A stretch of 64,000 nucleotides of DNA, from NCBI RefSeq assembly GCF_003970865.1, contig NZ_RXLZ01000006.1, forward strand, positions 46,279-110,278, read 5' to 3'. Below the pieces are notes generated by a model. The model did no database searches, had not been told where the DNA came from, and saw nothing but the letters and a program-made list of their open reading frames with translations. A program made the position numbers and the translations under genes. The stretch comes from Stenotrophomonas maltophilia (lineage in GTDB: Bacteria; Pseudomonadota; Gammaproteobacteria; Xanthomonadales; Xanthomonadaceae). Shown one piece after another: positions 31,947-40,323 of this stretch (within the stretch, counting starts at the first letter, position 1; the number at the start of each line of letters is the position of its first letter).

Positions 31947-34900
31947 TCACCACTGGATGCCGGCACCGACGGCCACACCGGCCTCGCCTCGGCTGTTGGT
32001 GGAGCCGCTGAACTTGTAGATCCAGCGCCCTCCCTCGGAGACACCGGAGATACCGACTGCCACGCCCGACTCGCCGTTGTAGCTGCCGGCGGCGACCGAG
32101 GCCATGCTGCGGCCCGCTTCGCTGGGCTGCGGCAGCGCTGCGGTGGCCATCGCCGACGCGATACCGGCCGAAGCGCGGTTGTCGGTCTTGCGCAGGTCAC
32201 GCTCGAAGCCGCCCATGCGCTCGTCGGTGTAGGCCTTCGACCAATCCAGGGTCTGCGCCATGCCCGACTTCAGCTGGTCCACGTTGACCGCGTCGGTACC
32301 GGCGGTGCCGGCGGCGACGTTGCGCACCGTGGTCGGGCCGCTGTTGGTGCTGCCCAAGGTGACGCTGTTGTAGTTGGTCGCACCGTTCACCGTGGTGTCG
32401 TAGCGGATCGTGCCCTGCTGCGAGGCCTGCAGCTGGCGCACGTTGACCGCATCGGTGGCCTGCGAACCGTCGGCCACGTTGACCACCTGGCGTTCGGCAC
32501 CGGCGGCACCGACCGAGACCGTGTTGGCCCGATTCGCCACCGAACCCGCACCCAGCGCCACCGAGTTGTCGGCCTGCGCCTGCGAACCATTGCCCAGCGC
32601 AGTCGAGTTGGCACCGGCGGCAGTGGAGCCTGCGCCACCTGCGGCCGAGTTGGCACCGCTGGCGGACGGATCGGCCAGGTTGTTGGTGTTGTTGGCGCGG
32701 AAGCTGCCGGCCACGTTGGTGATGTTCTGGATCTTCTGGTCGGTGTACTTCTTCGACTCGTCGATGGCGTAGTTCACGCCGTTCTTCAGCTGGCCGACAT
32801 TGGTTGCGTCGTACGTATCGGAGCCGTCGGCGACATGGGTGATCTTGCGCTCGCTGCCAGTGCTGCCGATGGACACCTCACCGGCCGAGTTGCTGGCGCC
32901 GGTCTGCCCGTACGCGCCGGTATAGCCGCTCTGGGCGCCAACGCTGGCCACCGAACCGGCACCCAGCGCCACGCTGTTGCCGGCGCTGGCGCTGGCGCCG
33001 TTGCCGACCGCCACGCTGTTGGCACCGGCTGCACTGGCCTGCGGCCCGACCGCCACCGCTTCCGCACCGGCAGCCGTTGCAGCCGCTGCCGTCGAGTTCA
33101 CCGCCAGGTAGGCACTGCCACCGCCACCGTTGGTGATGCGCTGGTTGAGGACCTTCAGCGAGCCGTCAACGGCAGTGAAGGCGGCGGTGACGTTGTTGTA
33201 GTCGCCGCTGGTGAAGGTGCCATCGGTGGCGATGCTGGAGATGCTGAACTTCGGCGCGGTCCACACGTTGGTGGTGCCGTTGTAGGCGGTGGTGCCACCG
33301 AAGTAGTTGGCGATGGTGCTGTTCGTGTTGAACAGCTGGTCGCCGGTGATGGCATCGCTGCTGCCGGCCAGGATGCTGCCGGCGGCGACGTTGGTGATCT
33401 TCACCGCGCCGGTGCCGGTGCCCGTCAGCGTCACGCTGTTGAGCACGTTGCCGCTGCCGTCGACGTCGTACTTCACGGCAAGCTTGTCGATCTCGCCGGT
33501 CTGGTCGGCGACGTTGGCCAGCGAGTTGCTGACCGCATCGAAGGCGGTACCGACGTCGTTGTAGCTGCCCTTGGTCACGGTGCCGTTGGCGGCGACGTTG
33601 TTGATCGAGTACGTCGGTGCGGTCAGTACGCCGCTGGCGTTGACCGCCGCGCCACCACCCAGATGAGTGGCCACGGCCTGGTTGGCAGCAAACAGCTGGG
33701 CTCCGTTGATGGCCTCACTGCTGGTGGCACTGACCTGGCCCGGGCCGAGGTTGCGCAGCGTGGTGGCGGTGCCGGTCTGGCCGAGCGTGGCACTGGCGTA
33801 GTTGACGCTGCCGTCGCCGTTGAGGTCATAGCGCAGGGCGCCCTGCTCCGAGGCCTGCAGCTGACCCAGGTTGACCGCATCGGTCGCTGCGGTACCGGCC
33901 GCCATGTTGGTGACTTGGCGTTCTGCACCGGCGGCACCGATGGACACGCTGTTGGCACGGTCGGCCAAGCTGCCGGCGCCAACCGCGATGCTGTTGGCGG
34001 CGGTTGCGCGGGCGTTGGTACCGACTGCAATCGAGTCGGCGCCGCTGGCCAGTGCCTCGGTACCGGTCGAGTTCACCCGCAGGTACTTGGTGCCACCGTT
34101 GCGGATATCGGTGATCTGCGTATTGAGGTTGACCAGCGAGCCGTCGACCGCCGCGAACGCATCGGTGGCGTTGGTATACAAGCCCTTGGCAATGGCGCCA
34201 CCGGTGGAGATGGTGCTGATCTCGAACAGCGGCGCGGTGAAGGCGCCACTGGCCGGATCAAACGCTGCACGGCCGCCGAAGAAGCTGGCGATGGCCGCAT
34301 TGGTCGCCGCCAGCTGGCCGCCATTGACCGCTTCCAGGCTGCCGGCCGTGACTGCACCGCCGGCCAGGTTGCCGATGGTGGTGGTGCCAGTGCCCGCCCC
34401 GAGCGTGACACGGCGATAGTTCGGGTTGCCGGCACCGTCCAGGTCATAGGTCACTGCGGCATCGGCCACGCCGTTGATCAGGCTGATCGCGCCCTTCAAC
34501 TGGGCCACGTTGACCGCATCGGTATTGACACTACCCGCCGCGACGTTGGTGATCTGACGCTCGCCGCCACCGGCGGTACCCACCGACACTTCACCGGCCG
34601 AGACCTGCGGCGCAGTGAGGCCATAGGCGCTGTAGCTGGCCTGGGCACCGCGCAGCGCGGCCGAGCGGTAGCCCAGTGCGACCGAGTTGGCCTGGTTCGA
34701 GGTGGCCTCGGCACCGAGCAGGGTCTGCCCGTTGGCGGTACCCACCGCGCTGTCACCGACGATCACCGAATGGCCCATGCGCGCAGCGTAGTCGGCGGTC
34801 GGCACGCCAGTGGGGTTGCTCGGGTCATTGGTGCCTGCACCCGGGAAGGCCACGTTGGCATCGACCTTCGGCAGTTCGTGCCGTGCATTGGCACCGATCA

Positions 34901-37085
34901 CCACTTCCTTCGAACCGTTGGCGAAGGCGCCGTCGCCCATCAGCACCTGGTAGTCCTGCGCGGCGTTGACGGCCCAGCAGGAAATGTCGGCCAGGGCGAT
35001 GTCCAGGCACTTGGCGGCCCACGCCGGCGAGTCCTTCGGCAGCAGCAGGCCCAGCAGGCCACCCGGATTGCCGTTGTTGATGTTGTAGATGTAGCTGTCG
35101 GAGGTGACACCACCGATCAGGGTCAGGTGCGAGCTGCCGCCGGTGACGGCGCCACCGAGACCATTGAGGGTGCTGCCGACCGGCGACAGGTTGACCAACG
35201 GCAGGCCCAGCACATTGACCGTCGAGTAGGTCTGCATCACGTTTGCGTTGCTGAGCTTGAGGTTGCCGTTGCTCAGGTAGCCGTTGCCACCGAACAGGCT
35301 GGTGGTGGTCGGGCCGATCAGCTGCCCGACATTGCCGACCAGGCCGCCGGTGCCGATGATCAGGCCCGCGTTCGGATCGGCCGGAGCCGGCGCCTTCGGG
35401 CTGGTCGGCGGGATCGCCGAGGGCTTGGTCAGGCCGAGGCCGCCGAGCGTGCCACCGACCAGGCCGCCTACGGCACTGCCGAGATTGCCGATGGTGCCGT
35501 TGAGGTTGCCATTGAGCAGGTTGCCGACGGCGCCGCCGACATTGCCAAGCGTATCGCCCAGCAGACCACCGAGGCCGCCGGTGCTGCCACCTGTAGCGCC
35601 ATTGAGTACACCGCCGACGGTGCTGCCCACCGCACCCACTGTATTGTTGAGCGTGCCGCCCACGGCGCCACCAACTGCACCCACCGTGCCGACCGCGCCG
35701 TTGAGTGCGCCGCCGACGGTGCTGCCGACCGAACCGACCGTGCCGTTGAGCGCACCACCCACGGTACCGCCGACTGCACCCACCGTGCCAACCGCACCGT
35801 TGAGTGCGCCGCCGACTGCGCTGCCGACCGAACCGACCGTGCCGTTGAGTGCGCCACCCACGGTGCCGCCGACTGCACCCACCGTGCCAACTGCACCATT
35901 GAGTGCGCCGCCGACTGCACTGCCGACAGTTCCAACAGTGCCGTTGAGCGCGCCGCCTACAACACCGCCAACCGTGCCAACTGCGCCGTTGAGCGTGCTG
36001 CCCACTGCGCCGCCCACCGTTCCAACAGTACCGTGCACGGCGCCGCCGACCGCACCGACCGTGTTGCTGACGGTGCCATCAAGCACGCCACCCACGGCGC
36101 CACCTGCCGCGCCGACAACGCCACCCACCAGGCCACCGACGCCCAGCGCGCTGTTCTGCGCTGCCACGGTCGCTTGGCCGGCCAGCTTCAGATTGCGGTC
36201 GGCCACGACTTCCTGGCCATCCGGCGCCTGCACGCGCACCTTGCCGGCAACACCGGTATCGAAAGCTGCGGTGATCGCGCGATCATGGGTCTCGCCCGGC
36301 AGCTCCTCCTTGGCCGGCAGCGTGACCGCCGCCGTCGCCTTGACCTGCCCCTGACCGTCGATCTGGTGGCCCGCCAGCTTCAGCTGCGAATCCACCTTGC
36401 CGTCAACGGACGCCTTCAGGCCGGACAGCGAGCCAGCAACAGCGGCGGCCGCCTTGGCACTGGTGTTGATCGAGGCCACCTGGGCACCGACGATGCCAAC
36501 CCCGGCCTTCGCCTGCGCATCCGCAGCCACACCGAGCGGCGCATGCGCGGACGGCGCAACGTTGGCCGCCAGCGAGGCATCAATCTTCGCCGCATTGGAC
36601 GCTGCGTGCCCCAACCCGACATTGGCGCGGACATCGGCGGTCAGCGCAGGAACCGCGACCTGCTTCGGCGCGGCATTTGCCGCCAGCTTCACCTGCACAG
36701 TGGCCGGAAGCACGTCGCGCACGATCGGCAGCGCGTTGGTACTCAGCTGCAGGCCAACACGCGCATCAGCGCTGATCGCCGGACTGCTCTGCGCCTGGCG
36801 CGATGCGGCGGCCAGCGCTACTTCCGCGTCGACCTTGACCGGCATCGGCTGCGCATACTTCGCGGCCAGTGCCTGCAGGTCACGTAGAGACTGATTGGAT
36901 TCGGATGCTCCTGCATGCCCGCTGGCCAGCGCGCACAGCAGGGCCAGGGCCAGTGCGGTCGGCATCAGCAGGGCACTGCGCGGATCGCGGGCGGCGCTGC
37001 CGCCGCTGTCGCCGGTGGCCAGTTCCGAGGCCACAACCAGAGCATTGAGCTGGCGGTTCCATACACGCCGGTAGATGCGGTTCAT
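31947..37085 (-). CDS. YadA-like trimeric autotransporter adhesin
   Basis: Giant surface protein of 1712 residues. The extended signal peptide region (ESPR) MNRIYRRVWNRQLNALVVASE opens it, and the start is set by GGGGGAA 8 bases upstream; a second ATG 6 bases earlier is too close. Residues about 60-310 are Ala-rich, then a Gly/Val/Asn-rich repeat zone (about 315-560, VGGALNG-type). The rest is head and stalk: repeated SVALG/A-type head motifs and five neck motifs (DAVNVAQL, DAVNLGQL, DATNVGQL, DAVNVRQL, DAVNVDQL). The C-terminal 75 residues form the YadA anchor (ends GAGIQW). It mediates adhesion or autoaggregation. An AraC-type regulator gene lies upstream and a BamE-OmpA lipoprotein gene downstream. 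Confidence 0.95.
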   Translation of the reverse strand: MNRIYRRVWNRQLNALVVASELATGDSGGSAARDPRSALLMPTALALALLCALASGHAGASESNQSLRDLQALAAKYAQPMPVKVDAEVALAAASRQAQSSPAISADARVGLQLSTNALPIVRDVLPATVQVKLAANAAPKQVAVPALTADVRANVGLGHAASNAAKIDASLAANVAPSAHAPLGVAADAQAKAGVGIVGAQVASINTSAKAAAAVAGSLSGLKASVDGKVDSQLKLAGHQIDGQGQVKATAAVTLPAKEELPGETHDRAITAAFDTGVAGKVRVQAPDGQEVVADRNLKLAGQATVAAQNSALGVGGLVGGVVGAAGGAVGGVLDGTVSNTVGAVGGAVHGTVGTVGGAVGSTLNGAVGTVGGVVGGALNGTVGTVGSAVGGALNGAVGTVGAVGGTVGGALNGTVGSVGSAVGGALNGAVGTVGAVGGTVGGALNGTVGSVGSTVGGALNGAVGTVGAVGGAVGGTLNNTVGAVGSTVGGVLNGATGGSTGGLGGLLGDTLGNVGGAVGNLLNGNLNGTIGNLGSAVGGLVGGTLGGLGLTKPSAIPPTSPKAPAPADPNAGLIIGTGGLVGNVGQLIGPTTTSLFGGNGYLSNGNLKLSNANVMQTYSTVNVLGLPLVNLSPVGSTLNGLGGAVTGGSSHLTLIGGVTSDSYIYNINNGNPGGLLGLLLPKDSPAWAAKCLDIALADISCWAVNAAQDYQVLMGDGAFANGSKEVVIGANARHELPKVDANVAFPGAGTNDPSNPTGVPTADYAARMGHSVIVGDSAVGTANGQTLLGAEATSNQANSVALGYRSAALRGAQASYSAYGLTAPQVSAGEVSVGTAGGGERQITNVAAGSVNTDAVNVAQLKGAISLINGVADAAVTYDLDGAGNPNYRRVTLGAGTGTTTIGNLAGGAVTAGSLEAVNGGQLAATNAAIASFFGGRAAFDPASGAFTAPLFEISTISTGGAIAKGLYTNATDAFAAVDGSLVNLNTQITDIRNGGTKYLRVNSTGTEALASGADSIAVGTNARATAANSIAVGAGSLADRANSVSIGAAGAERQVTNMAAGTAATDAVNLGQLQASEQGALRYDLNGDGSVNYASATLGQTGTATTLRNLGPGQVSATSSEAINGAQLFAANQAVATHLGGGAAVNASGVLTAPTYSINNVAANGTVTKGSYNDVGTAFDAVSNSLANVADQTGEIDKLAVKYDVDGSGNVLNSVTLTGTGTGAVKITNVAAGSILAGSSDAITGDQLFNTNSTIANYFGGTTAYNGTTNVWTAPKFSISSIATDGTFTSGDYNNVTAAFTAVDGSLKVLNQRITNGGGGSAYLAVNSTAAAATAAGAEAVAVGPQASAAGANSVAVGNGASASAGNSVALGAGSVASVGAQSGYTGAYGQTGASNSAGEVSIGSTGSERKITHVADGSDTYDATNVGQLKNGVNYAIDESKKYTDQKIQNITNVAGSFRANNTNNLADPSASGANSAAGGAGSTAAGANSTALGNGSQAQADNSVALGAGSVANRANTVSVGAAGAERQVVNVADGSQATDAVNVRQLQASQQGTIRYDTTVNGATNYNSVTLGSTNSGPTTVRNVAAGTAGTDAVNVDQLKSGMAQTLDWSKAYTDERMGGFERDLRKTDNRASAGIASAMATAALPQPSEAGRSMASVAAGSYNGESGVAVGISGVSEGGRWIYKFSGSTNSRGEAGVAVGAGIQW
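35674..35970. repeat. Three 99-bp tandem repeats inside the adhesin gene
   Basis: Units start at 35674, 35773 and 35872, each encoding 33 residues around GGALNGAVGTVGAVGG and GGALNGTVGSVGS. The first two are nearly identical; the third is more diverged. They sit in a wider zone (about 35410-36150) coding for VGG/LNG motifs. Confidence 0.85.
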
Positions 37086-37114
37086 GAGCATTTCCCCCGT
37101 AGGCGAACAACTGG

Positions 37115-37153
37115 AATGTCAGTGGACTTGCCGTTAGGCAGGTGACTGACATT
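37115..37153 (-). other. Nested hairpin in the adhesin leader
   Basis: Outer stem AATGTCAGT (37115-37123) with ACTGACATT (37145-37153), inner stem TGCC-gtta-GGCA (37129-37140). It lies 30-68 bp upstream of the adhesin start and would form in its mRNA leader, or serve as an operator dyad. Confidence 0.6.
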
Positions 37154-37183
37154 TCAGCGTTTGCAACGGCGGCTGCGCACTTC

Positions 37184-37213
37184 ATTCCGGCACGGCAATC
37201 GCGCATTCCGGCA
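37184..37213. promoter_or_regulatory. Direct repeats spaced 21 bp, candidate AraC-type operator
   Basis: ATTCCGGCA at 37184-37192 and 37205-37213, two helical turns apart, as usual for AraC-family half-sites. A third copy is at 37280-37288. It lies between the AraC-type gene and the adhesin gene. Confidence 0.5.
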
Positions 37214-37280
37214 AATCCACGGTCGGAATCGGCAGCCGGTTATGCAGAAGCGGCAACCATATCGGCAAGCGGATATGCAA

Positions 37281-37302
37281 TTCCGGCAGGAACTGCCGGG
37301 AA
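37281..37302 (-). terminator. Hairpin after the AraC-type gene
   Basis: TTCCGGCAG-gaa-CTGCCGGGAA, a near-perfect stem with one bulged base, 18 bases beyond the regulator stop. No T-run. Confidence 0.5.
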
Positions 37303-37320
37303 ACCCTTACGGGGCCTGGA

Positions 37321-38301
37321 TCAGGCGGGCTGGCCGATCTGCGCGGGCGCGCGCATCAGGGTGTCGCGCGGCAGTTCGCCGAAGACCTTGCGGTAGTTGT
37401 CGGCGAAACGCGACAGGTCCCACAGGCCGCAACTGAGGGCGATGGCCTTGACCGAACGGCGGCTGGAATCGGCCATCGACAGGCTGCGGCAGGCCGCGCA
37501 CAGGCGCAGCATCGACAGGTAACGATTGGGCGACGTACCGAACAGATCCTCGAACGCGTAGCGCAGCCCACGCTCGCTGACACCGGCCGCATCGCAGATC
37601 TCATTCATGTAGATATTGCGGCGCAGGTTGAGGCGCATGAAATTTTCCGCCCGCTGCGCGATCAGATAATGCGTGCGCCGCGCACGGCTGCAACCCGGGC
37701 GATCGGCGGAACCCGCACCCAGCAGTGCCTGCACGTGTTCGTGCAGCAGCCGCTCGGTTTGTTCCGGCTGCAGGCCTGTGCCCTGGCCCAGCTGCAGATG
37801 CAGCTGCTGGTAGTGCTGTGCCAGCGGGGCGGCCTCGCTGGCCAGGTTGAACAGTGAAAGCGCCTGTCCAGCCGGCGGCGTGCTGCGCAGGCTCAGTTCG
37901 GTCAGCTTGCGCTGCACCCGTGCCACCGGTACCAGCATCAGGGTCATGTGCGTGCCCGGGCTCAGGGTGAACTCGCTGATGCCCTCGGGCATCACGGTCA
38001 ACGCCATCCCAGGTGCAAGCGGTACGCCATGGCACCAGCTCAGGGTCTCATCGGTCGCATGCAGATACCCCAGCATCGCCCAGTCCGGCGGCAGCATGAA
38101 ACGTCCACGGCAATGGAATCCACAGCTGATGCTGCAGAACAACGCCTCCTCGTGCACGCGTGAAGCGAAGGCCGCCCGCGGCCCATTGCCATCGAGCAGA
38201 AGCAGTTCGACATCACATACACGAAGCACGCCGCTCAGCGTCGCCAGGTCGATCGACCGCAGGCCGCTGTCGTCGCTGTCTCCTACCCCACCATCGACCA
38301 T
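37321..38301 (-). CDS. AraC-family transcriptional regulator
   Basis: 326 residues. The C-terminal AraC/XylS DNA-binding domain (about residues 220-320) has both helix-turn-helix units: NEICDAAGVSERGLRYAFEDLFGTSPNRYL and RSVKAIALSCGLWDLSRFADNYRKVFGELP. The N-terminal half (about residues 20-200) is a cupin-like sensor (SCGFHCRGRFMLPP, WCHGVPLAPGMALTVMPEG) of the type seen in regulators related to AraC-binding-like DUF families. The start at 38301 follows GGGGGA; longer frames upstream look non-coding. It lies 235 bp upstream of the adhesin gene and likely controls it. Confidence 0.88.
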   Translation of the reverse strand: MVDGGVGDSDDSGLRSIDLATLSGVLRVCDVELLLLDGNGPRAAFASRVHEEALFCSISCGFHCRGRFMLPPDWAMLGYLHATDETLSWCHGVPLAPGMALTVMPEGISEFTLSPGTHMTLMLVPVARVQRKLTELSLRSTPPAGQALSLFNLASEAAPLAQHYQQLHLQLGQGTGLQPEQTERLLHEHVQALLGAGSADRPGCSRARRTHYLIAQRAENFMRLNLRRNIYMNEICDAAGVSERGLRYAFEDLFGTSPNRYLSMLRLCAACRSLSMADSSRRSVKAIALSCGLWDLSRFADNYRKVFGELPRDTLMRAPAQIGQPA

Positions 38302-38529
38302 GACAGTGTCATCCCCCCGATTATCTGTCGTGCGATACGGCCCCCACTGCCTGACAGGGCACGCACCTCTCATGGAATCTCTTCCATCACCGGGATGCGC
38401 GCCGCCAACGTGCACACCCCAAAGAAACGCGAGTACTTGAATACGAGTATGCCCGATAATTCAACGGGGTAAACATCTGCACCGCGTTGAATAAGATGGA
38501 TACAGAAGTGAAAACCAGGTTGTCGCTTT

Positions 38530-38545
38530 TGGCACGGTTTTCGCA
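38530..38545 (+). promoter_or_regulatory. Sigma-54-like promoter for the Flp/Tad operon
   Basis: TTGGCACGGTTTTCGCA: GG at 38531-38532 and GC at 38543-38544, exactly 10 bases apart as required, with TGGCACG intact and one mismatch in TTGCA. It would start a leader of about 430 nt before flp. Confidence 0.5.
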
Positions 38546-38757
38546 TGCAGCTTAAAGCTCAAATCACATTATCTGCACGTCGATGAATCGTTGTGCGAGC
38601 GAACGGATTTCCGTCACAGAACCCGGCTTAAAAATTAAGGAGCGAAGGGATTCTGCCGAATTTGCATATAGGTTCCGGTTGCAGCCGGCCGCCATTCAGG
38701 CAAAGTCGATAACACGGTGATCCGGTCTTTGATAATGACCGCACCCAGGGGGACAGC

Positions 38758-38859
38758 ATGACCATGCACGTATCGCTCGACACGTCGACCACCGGCCCCG
38801 CGCCGCGCGGTCGCGGTTGTGCGAACGGCGTCCCGCCTGGAAACGATCACCCTGCTTGA
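38758..38859 (+). CDS. Possible 33-residue leader ORF
   Basis: Begins MTMHVSLDTSTT, with GGGGGA about 6 bases before the ATG, and ends 127 bases before flp. No similarity is recognised and coding bias cannot be judged at this length. It may be a chance frame. Confidence 0.2.
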   Translation: MTMHVSLDTSTTGPAPRGRGCANGVPPGNDHPA

Positions 38860-38986
38860 GCACAGCGGGTCCATCCCGCCGTGCCTCCTCCGCCAGGACG
38901 TGCGGAGGTCCACGGACGATCCCGGCGGAGCCGGGCCACCGCCCAACAGGTGTCCTGTAGCAGACAGGTAGAGGGAGACAAACGTC

Positions 38987-39193
38987 ATGAACGCATCGAT
39001 CCGCAAGTTCCTGAAGGAAGAAGATGGCGTTACCGCACTCGAGTACGGCCTGCTGGCGGCTGTGATTGCCGGCATCCTGATCGCGGTCGGCAATGCGCAG
39101 ATCAAGTCCTTCTTCGAGACCTTGTTCACCAATCTCTCCGCACTGGCCACCAAGGCCTCCGGCAGTGCAGCACCGCCTGCCGGCGGGAACTGA
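38987..39193 (+). CDS. flp: Flp/Fap-type pilin
   Basis: Major pilin precursor of 68 residues. The short leader ends at the G of EEDGVTALEYGLLAAVIAGILIAV (about residues 11-35); cleavage after that Gly by a class-4 prepilin peptidase gives a mature protein beginning VTALEYGL, with Glu5 and Tyr6 (the Flp signature). The hydrophobic helix follows and the tail is Ala-rich. First gene of the operon. A hairpin just after the stop should reduce read-through so that pilin is made in excess over the machinery. Confidence 0.95.
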   Translation: MNASIRKFLKEEDGVTALEYGLLAAVIAGILIAVGNAQIKSFFETLFTNLSALATKASGSAAPPAGGN

Positions 39194-39203
39194 CCGGGAC
39201 CGC

Positions 39204-39222
39204 GCGCAGCCGTCGGCTGCGC
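39204..39222 (+). terminator. Attenuator-like hairpin between flp and cpaA
   Basis: GCGCAGCC-gtc-GGCTGCGC, 8-bp stem 10 bases after the flp stop, without a T-run. It probably stabilises the flp message or partly terminates. Confidence 0.65.
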
Positions 39223-39281
39223 TTGCGGCTCATTGCAGAAGGCAGCGGCTGACCGTCCACTGACGGACGATGGGGTGTGTG

Positions 39282-39827
39282 ATGACACTGCTGGGATTGC
39301 TGGCCATCGGTGTGTGCCTGCGGATCGCGATCAGCGATCTGTACGCCCGTCGGGTGCCCAACGCCTGGCTGCTGTCCGCATGCGCGATCACCGTTGTCGT
39401 GCTCATCGCCGGACAGTTCAACGCGCCGCGCCTGCCGTGGGCTTCCCACGTTGCCGGCGCGGCACTCGGCCTGGTCGCATTGCTGCCTTTCCATGCGGTG
39501 CGCTGGATGGGCGCCGGCGACGTCAAGTTCTTTTCGGTACTGGGATTGATGCTGGGCTGGCAGGCACTGCTGCCGATCTGGATCGCGGCCAGCCTCGCAG
39601 CAGGCGCACATGCCGCACTGGTGCTGGTGTCACGCCGGTTGGGTCCAGTACTGCCCATCGGTCTTCAAGCCCATATGCATCGGGCAAGTTCGCAATGGCA
39701 TTCGCACCCGGCGCTGCGCGGGATGCAGGGCGCCCGCCAGGGACGCCAAGGCATTCCCTACGCCGCCTACCTGGCGGTATCCGCCATCGGCTGGGTCCTC
39801 ATCAGCACGTACGGAGGTGTGGCATGA
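39282..39827 (+). CDS. cpaA: Prepilin peptidase CpaA/TadV
   Basis: A24-family aspartic prepilin peptidase of 181 residues with about six membrane helices. The catalytic Asp residues are in ISDLYARRVPN (about residue 19) and GAGDVKFF (about residue 76), the family signature. It cleaves the Flp leader and pseudopilins TadE/TadG. The ATG at 39282 has GGGG 6 bases upstream; an ATG 12 bases earlier is possible. The stop overlaps the tadE start. Confidence 0.92.
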   Translation: MTLLGLLAIGVCLRIAISDLYARRVPNAWLLSACAITVVVLIAGQFNAPRLPWASHVAGAALGLVALLPFHAVRWMGAGDVKFFSVLGLMLGWQALLPIWIAASLAAGAHAALVLVSRRLGPVLPIGLQAHMHRASSQWHSHPALRGMQGARQGRQGIPYAAYLAVSAIGWVLISTYGGVA

Positions 39828-40300
39828 ACATCCACCATCCACGCCGGCAACGTGGCGTGGCCAGCATCGAGTTCGCGCTGATGTTGATGCTAGGCCTGCT
39901 GCCACTGCTGCTGTTCACGTTCTCCGGCGTGATGATCATGGCGGCCCAGCAGACGCTGGCAACCGCCTCGGCCGAGGGTGCGCGTGCATCGCTGCGCTAT
40001 GGCAGCGCCAACGAACGCCGTACGGCCGCCTGCGTTGCGGCACGCAGTTCGATGCAGTGGCTGCTGAACTTCTCGGGTCAGCCGGTCGACTGCAGTAATG
40101 GTGGAAGCAACGCCATTCTGGTCTCCGCGCAGGCCCCCTGCGCCGGACTGGCCAGCGCCCAGTGCATGACCGTGACAGTCAGCTACGACTACGCAAGCCA
40201 TCCCTTCCTGCCCGGCACCGCCACGCTTTACAAGTGGGTGATGCGGGCTCCCATCCGCAGCGTCGCGGTCGCTCAGCTCGACCTCGGCAGCGGCAACTGA
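39824..40300 (+). CDS. tadE: TadE-family pseudopilin
   Basis: 158 residues. The N-terminal RQRGVASIEFALMLMLGLLPLLLF (about residues 8-31) is the TadE leader and hydrophobic helix, with the G-V cleavage site and Glu+5. The periplasmic C-domain carries four cysteines (AACVAA, VDCSN, PCAG, AQCM), probably disulfide-bonded. TadE and TadG are minor pilins for Tad pilus biogenesis. Coupled to cpaA by ATGA overlap. Confidence 0.9.
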   Translation: MNIHHPRRQRGVASIEFALMLMLGLLPLLLFTFSGVMIMAAQQTLATASAEGARASLRYGSANERRTAACVAARSSMQWLLNFSGQPVDCSNGGSNAILVSAQAPCAGLASAQCMTVTVSYDYASHPFLPGTATLYKWVMRAPIRSVAVAQLDLGSGN

Positions 40301-40323
40301 CATTCGGTACAGGAGACGGTTCC

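Larger units (their letters stand above)
38302..38986. other. 685-bp regulatory region between the AraC-type gene and the Flp/Tad operon
   Basis: AT-richer than its surroundings. It contains direct repeats CGAGTA (38430 and 38444), an inverted repeat ATTCAAC/GTTGAAT (38459-38465 with 38486-38492), a sigma-54-like promoter (38530-38545), a possible 33-codon ORF (38758-38859) and a 7-bp stem hairpin (38887-38908). No other gene is visible. Confidence 0.6.

Noticed and set aside
31713..36887. Very long open frame (about 1700 codons) on the plus strand, opposite the adhesin
   Set aside because: The minus strand encodes a clear YadA-type protein with ESPR, neck motifs and anchor. The opposite frame is open because of GC-rich, stop-poor codons and repeats, and it has no recognisable protein features.
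38590..38760. c-di-GMP or other riboswitch in the flp leader
   Set aside because: A GCAAAG-like piece is present, but the rest of the conserved core and its pairing are not found by eye. A covariance-model search would decide.
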